Assembly (NCBI GenBank): GCA_010909165.1
Contig: MU008163.1
Location: 1,116,001-1,180,000 of the forward strand
Origin: Anthoceros angustus
Taxonomy: Eukaryota; Streptophyta; Anthocerotopsida; Anthocerotales; Anthocerotaceae
Direction: 5' to 3'
Length of the DNA stretch: 64,000 bases
The notes under the pieces: generated by a model
What the model was told of the DNA's origin: nothing
What the model saw: the letters and a program-made list of their open reading frames with translations, nothing else
The model's database searches: none
Made by a program: the position numbers and the translations under genes
Shown: in pieces, positions 23,328 through 31,942 of the stretch
Layout: each line of letters opens with the position of its first letter
Position numbering within the stretch: position 1 is the stretch's first letter

Positions 23328-24048
23328 CTACCACCGTCTTCCTTCTCTTCGCCGGGGGACTGTTCCCCGACTGAATCTCCTCTCCCGCTGCGACGAGCCT
23401 TCACGTGTCTCGGCGATGGCTAACGGTGGAGCGCCGCCCCTCTCGGGCGCTCTTGCAGGCACCGCCTCTGCAATAACCTGTCTGCCCGCCGCAATTACTT
23501 CAAGGTGGTTGGGCATTGGTGCAACTCCTGTCCCGCCGCTAGGCACCCCCACCAACCCTACCGGCTGGCTGGAAACCTCCTCCTCCATTGACTCCTCCCA
23601 AACTGAGCCTTCTGCATCCATTTCACTTTCCAGGTCCTGAATCTCCGAAGCTGAGGGCTGCAATTCCTCCAAACTCTCCCTGTCGTCATCATGGGGGCCG
23701 AATAGCTTCCTTGTCAACAAGGAACGCATCTCCTTGGCGAGCTTGTTGACCCTGGCGTGTAGGTGGACCTACATCTCCTGGCCCTTCAAACAAATCTCAT
23801 CAAATTCCTCAGGCCATTCTCCTGAGGCTAACTTGCTACGCAAAACATCCCTCTCGAGTGTCACCTCACTCAAACGAAGCTGTAAGGTAACATTCTCGGC
23901 CGCATCTCGCTTCCATGCTTCTAGAATCCCTTGTTGCCAAGCATAGTCAGCCTGGAAGCGTTGCTTCCTGACGACCAACATGCGATGCATGATCTTCCTC
24001 CTGTGGGCCACCTCTTTCTTCCATCGTTGGTCGTCAGGAACTGGAGAC
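23328..24048 (-). pseudogene. Uncharacterised coiled-coil protein frame with one in-frame stop
   Basis: On the minus strand one frame stays readable from about 24,047 to 23,328 (about 240 codons) except for a single TAG at 23,769-23,771. Before the stop is a basic, Leu-rich coiled coil (RWKKEVAHRRKIMHR, LRLSEVTLERDVLRSKL). After it come a short basic segment, an acidic stretch (DDDRESLEELQ, then ESMEEEVSS) and an Arg-rich C-terminus. I do not recognise the family; a retroelement gag or a transposon accessory protein is possible. Just upstream, 'gttggtcgtcagg' (24,026-24,038) is an inverted copy of 'cctgacgaccaac' (about 23,968). Copia copy C is inserted 26 bp further on. Confidence 0.45.
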
Positions 24049-24074
24049 CAAGCTCAAGGAGCTGGAGGGAGGAC

Positions 24075-24346
24075 TGTAAGGGTATTAAAGCCCAATGTAC
24101 TTAGACTAATACACTTAGTCTAAGTTAGGTGTCAGTTAAGTATCATTAGTTTAGCAAAAGCTAATCACTAGGAAGCTTCTTGTGCTCCTTCCTAGGAGCT
24201 TCTTGTGGAGCTTCCTAGGGAGCCCTATTGGAGGGTATAAATACCCTCCAAGCCTCATCTCAATGAGAGAGAGTTACACTTGCCTCCTCCTCTCCTCTCC
24301 TCTTCTCTCCTCTTTTCACCATCATGGGCTGCTACACGATCCTTCA
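24075..24346 (+). repeat. 5' LTR of copia copy C
   Basis: TGTAAGGG...CCTTCA with the TATA box 'ggtataaatacc' (about 24,235) and a short CT-rich tract. It is 272 bp, against 328 bp for its partner. Most of the length difference is CT-repeat number near the end. Confidence 0.9.
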
Positions 24347-25489
24347 ACTGGTATCAGACCTTCAAGAGGACGTCTACATGCAGCAACCAGAAGGTTTTGT
24401 TGAGAAGGGCAAAGAGCATCTGGTGTGCAGGTTGAGGAAGAGCCTTTATGGTTTGAAACAGGCACCCAGAGAGTGGTATCACAAGTTCCACTCATTTATG
24501 CTTTCTCAAGGCTACAAACGTAGCAATGAGGATCATTGTCTCTATACAAAGCAAGCTAAGGATCAAAGCTTGCTCATTTTGATCTGTATGGATGATATGC
24601 TAATTCTTTGGAAACAAGCGATCTTGATGAGATTTCAGTTGAAGTCAAAGTTGAATGCTCACTTTGAAATAGCAGACTTGAGAGAGGCGAGCCATATACT
24701 TGGCATGCGTATTCGTCGGAACAAACATAAGCGCCTGCTTTATTTGTCTCGACTTTACGGCCATTAAGTGCTTCAACGTTTCAACATGGAGAAGGGAAGC
24801 CATTGGGTACTCCATTGCCTACATATGTGAAACTTTCAAGCGGATTGCCCAAGCTCGAGGAGGACAAAGCGAAATGAAGAAGGTCCCATACTCATCGGTG
24901 TAGGGAGTTTGATGTATGCAATGATTGCTACGTCGACATTGCCTTTGCGGTGGGAGTGATTAGCGGGTTTATGTCAAACCACGGCAATAAGCATTGGGAG
25001 GCGATAAAAGGAGTTATGAGGTATCCGAATGGTACAAAAGCTTTGTGCATATGTTTTGGTAGTGAAGATGCATGTGTGGTTGGGTACACAGATGCTGATT
25101 ATGCAGGGGATATGGACAAAAGGAGGTCCACATCAGGTTATGTCTTCATGTGCACTGGAGGGGCAATCTCATGGCGATCTCGTTTGCAGTCGTGCATTAC
25201 GCTATCTACCACGGAGGCCGAGTATGTTGCAGCAACTGAGGCTTGCAAGGAAGCCATATGGCTTGCTCGTTTAGTGGGAGACTTGGGCATCAAGGTTGAG
25301 CTGCCAGTGTTGCATTGTGATAGCCAGAGTGCTATCCAGGTACAACTTGTCAAGGTTCACACCAGCCAGAACCCTGCAGATATTCTTACCAAGGGACTCT
25401 CTACGGAGCAATTTGCACAAGCTCGGACACTGATGGGCATGAGATAGTCCATTCTCCTACAAAGGTAAATTGGCCTTTAAGTGGGAGGT

Positions 25490-25817
25490 TGTAAGGGTAT
25501 TAAAGCCCAATGTACTTAGACTAATACACTTAGTCTAAGTTAGGTGTCAGTTAAGTATCATTAGTTTAGCAAAAGCTAATCACTAGGAAGCTTCTTGTGC
25601 TCCTTCCTAGGAGCTTCTTGTGGAGCTTCCTAGGAGCTATTGGAGGTATAAATACCCTCCAAGCCTCATCTCAATGAGAGAGAGTTAGACTTGCCTCCTC
25701 CTCTCCTCTCCTCTCTCCTCTCCTCTCCTCTCCTCTCCTCTCCTCCTCTCCTCTCCTCTCCTCTCCTCTCCTCTTCTCTCCTCTTTCCACCATCATGGGC
25801 TGCTACACGATCCTTCA
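25490..25817 (+). repeat. 3' LTR of copia copy C
   Basis: TGTAAGGG...CCTTCA, nearly identical to the 5' LTR except for an expanded (TCTCC)n tract (about 25,697-25,780) and a few small indels near the TATA region. Near-identity of the two LTRs indicates a young insertion. Confidence 0.9.
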
Positions 25818-26042
25818 AGGACATGCCACTTGGAGCAAGGAACGTGAGGAGCTAAAGGATGCCTCGACGCCGTACTCCAGTGGCTTACGTGCCCTTGAGC
25901 AACGCGCCTCACCCTAAAGAAGTTGGTCTTCACCTACCCCGCTGAGTTATGGCACAAGATCGAACTGAAGATTGGGGACGCCGATGATCCAGAGGGGTTG
26001 AGGCAAGTCCGAAGGGTAGGAAGCGCTGGAGCTCTGATACCA
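25818..26042 (+). other. Continuation of the copy C target sequence, Glu/Lys-rich fragment
   Basis: On the plus strand 24,040-24,074 reads LETKLKELEGG, and after the inserted element the text goes on as WSKEREELKD, then (other frame) FTYPAELWHKIELKIGDADD at 25,930-25,990. Copy C therefore landed in coiled-coil-coding DNA, probably retroelement-derived. It ends at a reversed primer-binding site (26,043-26,032 minus: TGGTATCAGAGC). Confidence 0.4.
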
Positions 26043-26043
26043 T

Positions 26044-27573
26044 AAAGATACTCTTATGATGTAAGAGAAGTAAATGATAAGAAGTAAGTGTTTGGTTTAT
26101 ATACAAGATCATGGTAATTATTTTAACCGTAGACTGGTGATTTATGCTAGTAACTGCCGTAACTACGTAACGGTAAACTTAACTCTAGTTAAGACTAGGG
26201 TGTAAGCCAAAGTGTGCCCTAAAGCCTAGCTCTGGATCTGTCGGCGCTAGGCTCAGTCCTCCGCTGTCACAACATTCCATATCACCTCTGCTAAGATCAA
26301 GCCCGCTCTTGACGTCCGTGTCCCCCCACAGAGTTGAGGCAAACTCGGACACCATATAAGGGCATGGCGGACTGAGGCCGGTGCACACTCCGAGGCAGTT
26401 GGTTCATTGTTACAGATGCGATATCAAAATCCCTCCTCACCCTACGAAAGGCTTTGTCGTTCACCACCTCCGGTATCCAGTCTCCGTCACACTCTTCCGG
26501 AGGGCTCCATCGGACCTGCATCCTCACAACACTCATGGTCGCATACACGGCCTCTCCACTGGCCAAATTCATTGCCTGGCCGCGTAGAAGTCTCCAGCAC
26601 ACTTGACGAGCATGAAAAGTTTGACACGGAATGTAGGGTGCATAATTACGGAAAGGAAACTCTCAGTACGAGTAAGGGACGGTTGACTGGGTAGCCATGG
26701 TTGACTCAAGGTGGGATACGGTAACCCAACACCTTTGTTAGTTTCTTACAACGATTCATTGACATAGAAGAAAGAAAAAAGAGTTTTGCACCAAGTAATT
26801 AAGAAATGGCATTTGTCAAATAGGACAAGCAAAAAAATATATTGCTACCATTACCTTTTTTAGGAGAAAAGATACAACATTTGATCACAAAGGTACGAAT
26901 CAAGTAGGTCAGGCATTCTAGGGTTAAGTTCACGAGACAGTTGTTGTTTGGCCTTTTGCGTTCCTCCTTGAGTGGCCCCTTCAACGCCCGCCCTGACCTG
27001 CTAATGCTCTGGGCATGCCAGCCTATTTATAGGAAGGTTTAACTCTCTTCTCTTGCTTTGCGGTTTATGCTATTACGAGACTCGTGTAAATAAGAAACTA
27101 TATATATAAAGTCTCGGTTCGCTAAAAAATGAAAAAGGAAATATATTTAATCTATTTAAAATGTATATATAAAAATATTATATTTTGGTTTTAAGAATTA
27201 ATCTAAGTTATGGCCAGGTTCCGGCCGTGCGTCCATATTTTGGACCGAACGTCTATGACATCGCGGGTTCCCGTAGAAAACGGATGACCGGGACGGATGA
27301 ACCACCTGTCCCCAGCATATTCTACAAAATGCCTGGACCGCGACTGACAGGGGGACACCCTAGTTTTGAGGCTGTAGCCTTTTGGGCCCGGGTCACATGC
27401 CAGCTAGGGAACAAATGCGACCATGTTGAAGAAGTGTTTCCTGACGCGGTAATTTGCCATCAACCGAGCCATCTGAATGTTATGCTAGCTGAGCATACTT
27501 AAGAGTCTTACACGTGATCTGCAGTGACACGGATCTGCAGTGCTGCAAGTCTACATACTGAGTGCATGTCCTA
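26044..27573. other. Spacer with a possible LTR next to a minus-strand PBS; no gene recognised
   Basis: The reversed PBS at 26,032-26,043 implies an LTR to its right, read on the minus strand; the AT-rich stretch from 26,044 to about 26,200 would fit. 26,200-26,700 is mixed sequence with short frames and no motif. 26,750-27,200 is AT-rich. The plus frame 27,185-27,502 has no recognisable domain. Confidence 0.3.
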
Positions 27574-30060
27574 TTAGGCTTCAAGCATCAAGTGCTTAGG
27601 ACCCTTGTGGAGGGCTTTGGCATGCACTGCATAACTGGTGAGCGCCCTTCGAAGAACTTTTCCGTGAGGGAGTGCTGGGAAGCTTAAAACCTGCGCTGCT
27701 TGGCCAAGTCCCTTGAAGCTGGCTACCTGTCAATTGGAAAGAGCGCGTTGAGAGGTCTGTGAAGGACTTCAGATAATGCTTCAGCAATGACGTTCCAAGG
27801 GTAGGGTTCATCTAAACAACTTACGCGTTCCTTGATGTAGTCGATTGGATCACCTTCTAACCAAGAGACACCATTGTAGTTGAGTTTCGGAGTAAGTGTT
27901 TCAACAAAGACCATCGGAGCCTCCACTTTCCTCTCATCAGGGTAGCTGCAACATCAACAGCTCTGTTTAACTAGTGCAGATCGGGCAGTTCAAAAGTACT
28001 TCAAATTCTAGGAATGTTCCGGCGTATGCATAACTGTGAACCAAAGGCAAAGAGGGGGCAGGGGTACGCACCTTATTACAGCACAATTCACGATATCAGG
28101 ATTTTGCCACAACTCTTCCTCCAGTTCGTCAAGTGAAACCTGCCAGTTGACATGAGGCAGTAAGACAAGGTAACTGTCACTCTTGAAATTGATGTTCTTA
28201 CTTATTTGCAAGGGAGATGTACAGAATTTCGTTGCACCCATAGACTCTGCAACTGGTTCAAAACACGCACCGGAAAACCGTTGCAATTGACGATCTCTTT
28301 AATGCGGCCGACAATGTAGAGGTAGCCATCCTTATTGAAGTAGCCACGATCGCCGGTGTGGAGCCAGCCATCATCGTCTACAGCATCGGAAGTTACGTTG
28401 GAATCCTTCAAGTAGCCTGTCGCAGCAATCCAAGGATTAGTAACTAAGTGGGGAGAAAGTATCATGGTAGTTTCCGCCACTACAGCATGCAATGACTTGC
28501 AAGCAAGGAAATTTTGAATGCTTACCTGCCATGATTCCGGGACCACGCAACCACAGCTCGCCTTCAAAGTAAGGGGACATCTCACTGGGCTTTGCCTTGA
28601 CATTCACAATCTTGGCCTCGTTATTCATCGAAAGCAGGCCAACAGATCCGAGATACTCTGGCTTGTAGTGAACCCCGGCAGGGAATGTTGTCCCCAAGAG
28701 AGTTGTCTCATTTAAACCATAACCCTGCTGACATTTCATGGATCAGGAATGTTCGCGTGTGTAACGATCTCACCTCAAAACAATGAGCACAAATATGAGA
28801 CAAATGTCCGACACCTTGAGAAGGAAAGGGAGGCAGTACCTGTACGAACTGATGACCACCAGCAGGAAAGCGTCGCGCACACCGTTCTATAGTCCGCAGC
28901 GGCACAATTGCAGGTCCGCAGCTAAACTGCCTGAGGGGCGGCAGTTCACACCCGCTCAAATCGTCCACCAGCTCGTGCGGAAGCCGGATCTCAACGCTCT
29001 GCACCTTAGGCTCATTGGCCACAATCTCGTGCAGCGTGGACGGCAACATAGTCACATGCGTGAGTCGCGGCTGTAAATCCAGCAAAGCATCAAGCATTTT
29101 CCCGACCTGAGCGTCGTAGTCCAAGTTCCAGGTGACAACCGTGGCCCCCCGCATAAGCGGCGCGATCATCAGGACAGCAATAGCATAGAAGTGGCCAAGC
29201 GACACGCAAGAGAGGTAGACATCATCCTCAGCAGATCCACTCAGCGGGTTACCAGAGTAGATGGTGGCAAACGCAATGAGGTTCCGATGCGTCAGAACAA
29301 CTCCCTTGTCCCTGTGCTCCCCTCTCTTGTACGAGGGCCCCTCGGTTACAACAGACGGAGTCATGACCACCACTGCAACGTCATCCTGCAGCACAATTTC
29401 CTGCACACTCTCCTCACCATGCTTTGCAACCGGCCCGCGAGCACGCAGCTCCGACCAGGTAACGAACTGCTCAGGTCCAATCTCGGATCGCTGCACCATG
29501 CTCACTTCGATCTCTGGCATGGCCGATCGCGCTCCAACAATGAGCGTCTTCACGCCGAACAGGAGATTGGGAAGCTCGTCGTGGTTGTCCCAGCGGAAAA
29601 GATACGCCATGGCCTCATTTGTGACAAACAGGGCGGGGGCCTGGAGATTGCACTGCAGCAGATCGTTCTCCAAGGCAGGCGCCACCCGCAGGTAGTCCGG
29701 GTAAGGGACGGGGATGACGACGGCGCCTAGCTGCAGACAAGCGAACAAGATCTCAACGAGCTCAAGGCAGTTGTGGCATGCGATGAGCACTTGGCTGCCC
29801 TTGCCAACTCCCAGCTCCGCCAGCAGCAGCGCCGACTCCCGCACCCGCTCCTCCAGCTCCTGGTAGGTGGCCTGCGTCCCGTAGCCGGCGTCCACCACAG
29901 CCAGCTTGTCTCTCGGCGCCCGGCCCGCGGCGAAGGTTGCAAAGAGGTACTCCACAAATCCCAGCTCTGCATCATCCGGCAGCGGTACCGCAGGCAGCTT
30001 GCTGGAGTAGATCCCTGTGGCCGCATCGTAGCCGCTCCCAGGAGCTATAACTGTCGCCAT
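27574..30060 (-). CDS. 4-coumarate:CoA ligase-like protein with degenerate ATP-binding motif
   Basis: Six exons: 30,060-28,840; 28,724-28,526; 28,416-28,271; 28,139-28,072; 27,945-27,825; 27,726-27,574. All introns are GT..AG and the exons sum to 1,908 nt (635 aa), so the gene is complete. It belongs to the ANL adenylate-forming family, which activates a carboxylate with ATP and joins it to CoA. Seen: [25 protein letters not shown] (family YGxTE), GELWLRGPG, GWLHTGDRGYF, RIKEIVNCNGFPV, and PHGKVLRRAL carrying the C-terminal catalytic Lys. Missing: the P-loop box normally SSGTTGLPKG, replaced by TPSVVTEGPSYKRGEHRDKG (about residues 233-252). The YGxTE Thr aligns as shown but is preceded by Asn. 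The end, LMLEA, is not a peroxisomal signal. It may be a non-catalytic or altered-function paralog. Start: first ATG, with the family GYDAATGIYSSK motif at residues 10-21. Confidence 0.85.
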
Positions 30061-30354
30061 GGTTGCCGGTGCAGCAGGTCGATCCTATCGCGGCCGCGGC
30101 GGCAGCAATGCGAGACGCTCCCCTTTATCACCTGCAGGACTCGACGAGACGTCTCTAAGCGAAGCACTAGCATACGATGTGTCACATCACACACGCTCAC
30201 GTTAGTGTCCCTTGTTGGAATGAGTGGCGACGGCTGGCTGCATGGCACTGCCACTGGAGGGACATGTGACTCATGATGTAGGCCTACCTAGATGGCGTTT
30301 GTTTGTATGCTTATTATCTGATTCAACATTGACATATATTTGAACGACATTTCC
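30061..30354. promoter_or_regulatory. Upstream region of the 27.6-30.1 kb 4CL-like gene
   Basis: Non-coding, about 290 bp, between the ATG of the minus-strand gene and the tRNA-like sequence; it must hold the 5' UTR and proximal promoter. I see no clear TATA box at the expected distance. Confidence 0.3.
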
Positions 30355-30425
30355 GGGGTTTAGTCCAACGGTAGAGCGCCCGTTTGGCATATGGGAGGTA
30401 ATGGGATCGATGCTCGTCATCTCCA
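30355..30425 (+). tRNA. tRNA-Ala(GGC)-like sequence, probably a pseudogene
   Basis: The 71-nt text can be laid out as a tRNA. The anticodon stem CCCGT/ATGGG encloses the loop TTGGCAT (anticodon GGC, Ala). The T arm ATGGG/CTCGT encloses ATCGATG, and the 3' end CATCTCCA faces the 5' end GGGGTTT. Weak points: the D arm (AGTCCAACGGTAGAGC) lacks one base of the usual GCTC..GAGC stem, the T loop is ATCGATG instead of TTCGANN, and the acceptor stem has mismatches. Nuclear plant genomes normally read GCC with an AGC anticodon. Likely a decayed or organelle-derived copy. Confidence 0.5.
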
Positions 30426-30462
30426 TTGCAACTCAGAAGTGAGAGTTCAGCAGCACCTGCAC

Positions 30463-30590
30463 CGTAGCCTCATCGTGGCCGATGTTGCCTGCGCATTGAA
30501 CGGCACCGCTATCACTCCCATCGTTCTTGCCCCTGCGGAGAACTCCTACAAAAAGTTCTCACCATACCGATCCGAGCCTGTTAACCCGGT
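30463..30590 (-). pseudogene. 4CL-like exon 1 N-terminal fragment
   Basis: Reverse complement matches the region of the intact 45.4-48.0 kb gene around 47,806-47,910: 'ctcatcgt.gccgatgttgcc', 'gaacggcaccgct' and 'ttctcaccata.cgatccga' are shared in order. It holds only the segment before and into the GYDE.TGIYSSK motif; nothing of the ligase core follows. Confidence 0.6.
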
Positions 30591-30594
30591 CGGC

Positions 30595-30735
30595 GACCGG
30601 CGAGTTCCTGTAGCTAGCTAGCCTAGGGGTTTGCAGGTATGGTGCCCGCGCGTGCCGCGCTGCCCGGGGCGTGAGCCGCGATCATGCATTGATGCCTGCT
30701 CGACTGGACAAGCACACATGACCGAGTGTAGGCGA
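30595..30735 (+). promoter_or_regulatory. Repeated about 140-bp 5' module of 4CL-like copies (copy 1 of 6)
   Basis: The order 'ttcctgtagctagctag', 'ttgcaggta', 'gctgcccggggcgtgagccg', 'atcatgcattgatgcctg' and 'ctcgactggacaagcacaca' is shared by six places: 30,595; 34,385; 35,105; 37,393 (partial); 41,110; 41,845. Four of the six precede a 4CL-like ATG by 100-170 bp and the other two precede an exon 1 fragment, so this is the ancestral proximal promoter or 5' UTR. Confidence 0.6.
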
Positions 30736-30835
30736 CGAGTGCAACTTGTGAGACGCGCTGCTAGCTCGCGTTCAGTGATTCCCGTCTCGTGTCCAGATCG
30801 CGGCGAGAGCGCTGCTGGAAGCGCGCGAGCTCGCT

Positions 30836-31933
30836 ATGGCGGCAGAGGATGTGGATGCGGGATGGGGTGGATTGGTGAAGGAGGGGAGCGGGTATGATGA
30901 GGCCCCAGGATCTATTCCAGCAAGCTCCCTACCGTCACGTTGCCGGATGGGAACTCGGCAGCGGGGATTGTGAATCACATTTTCGAGGAGACCCGGAAGC
31001 ATGGACGGTGGGAGAAGGTCGCCTTGGTGGACGCCGGAACCAGGGAGGCGCTCACGTTCCAAGAGCTGGAGGAAAAGGTGCGAGAGGTGGAGGCGAAAAT
31101 GCACAGCGCCATGGCTCCGCTGCCGTTCGCGGGGCCGGCGTATGGCGATCATGCACTGTTTCTTGCTCCTAACTCGTTGGAAATGATTGTGGCTCTGCTG
31201 GCGTGTTTGCGCGCGGGTGCGGTCGTGCTCCCTGCTAATCCTGCGTACACGGCGGACGAGCTGGAGAGGATCTTCGGGGACAATCTAATGATTGGTGCTG
31301 TGTTTACCACTCCGGTTGTGATTGACAGGTTGCGAGCTGAATCGAAGACGTCCTTCTGGGACTCGAAAAAGATGCCAGCATTTATCATCGGAGAGGCGGA
31401 TCGGAGATGGAAGAGAGAGAAGTTTGATTGCACGCTTGCTGACATGTTCAAAGATGTATCTGCCGTAAACGGCACTGTTTGTAAGATACCACAGGACTGG
31501 GAAGCTCTGATGCTGCTGTCCTCTGGCACAGGGGGGTTAGCAAGGCGACAGTTCTGACGCATAAGAACCTTATAGCATTTACGACTATCTTCAACGGTAA
31601 TCCCGTAAATGGAACCAAGGATGATGATATCTACCTGTGCCCGACCCCTCAGTTCCACATATATGGCCTCGTCGTCGTCACACTGACAAACCTTGTGAGG
31701 GGGGCTACTGTAGTCGTGATGCCCAAGTACTCTTTGCATGGTCTTCTGAAAGCTGTGGAGGAGTTCCGTGTCACCTATTTGCCTAGTGTGCCTCCCATCG
31801 TGCTAGACATCCTGAACTTAAGTGAAGAGGAGCTACGCAAGTATGACTTGTCTTCCGTGACTCTGATCAGCTGCGGGCTGCACCACTGAAGCAGGAGACC
31901 ATTGAACGATGCGTTGCCCGCTTCCAGGGGCCA
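30836..31933 (+). pseudogene. 4CL-like pseudogene, exon 1 only (unit A, first copy)
   Basis: Starts ATG, MAAEDVDAGWGGLVKEGSGYDEA. A frameshift follows at about 30,905 ('ggccccagga' against 'ggcccccggga' in unit B), and reading resumes as NSAAGIVNHIFEETRKHGR to GEADRRWKREKFDC. The ATP-binding box region has a six-G run at about 31,530 that shifts the frame. The box itself reads SSGTG, one residue short of SSGTTG. The C-terminal part of the exon continues ([37 protein letters not shown]) and ends early in CGLHH-stop through a one-base deletion shared with unit B. Exons 2-6 are absent: at about 31,935 the exon runs straight into the 3' end of a minus-strand 4CL-like gene. Confidence 0.85.
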
Positions 31934-31942
31934 CGGCAATAC

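Larger units (their letters stand above)
24075..25817 (+). mobile_element. Ty1/copia copy C: internally deleted, recent insertion with 5-bp TSD
   Basis: 5' LTR 24,075-24,346, primer-binding site TGGTATCAG at 24,349-24,357, then directly the middle of reverse transcriptase (LQEDVYMQQPEGFVEKGK), RNase H and a 3' LTR at 25,490-25,817. The host sequence AGGAC is repeated on both sides (24,070-24,074 and 25,818-25,822), a proper target-site duplication. Gag, protease, integrase and the N-terminal half of RT are missing, with the junction inside 'cagaccttcaag'. The RT catalytic box reads CMDDML instead of YVDDML. RNase H is well preserved (TTEAEYVAATEACKEAIWLA). It could move only with enzymes from another copy. 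Confidence 0.93.

Noticed and set aside
28783-29730. Plus-strand frames opposite exon 1 of the 27.6-30.1 kb 4CL-like gene
   Set aside because: They have no motif. The minus strand carries the ligase domain in a complete exon model.
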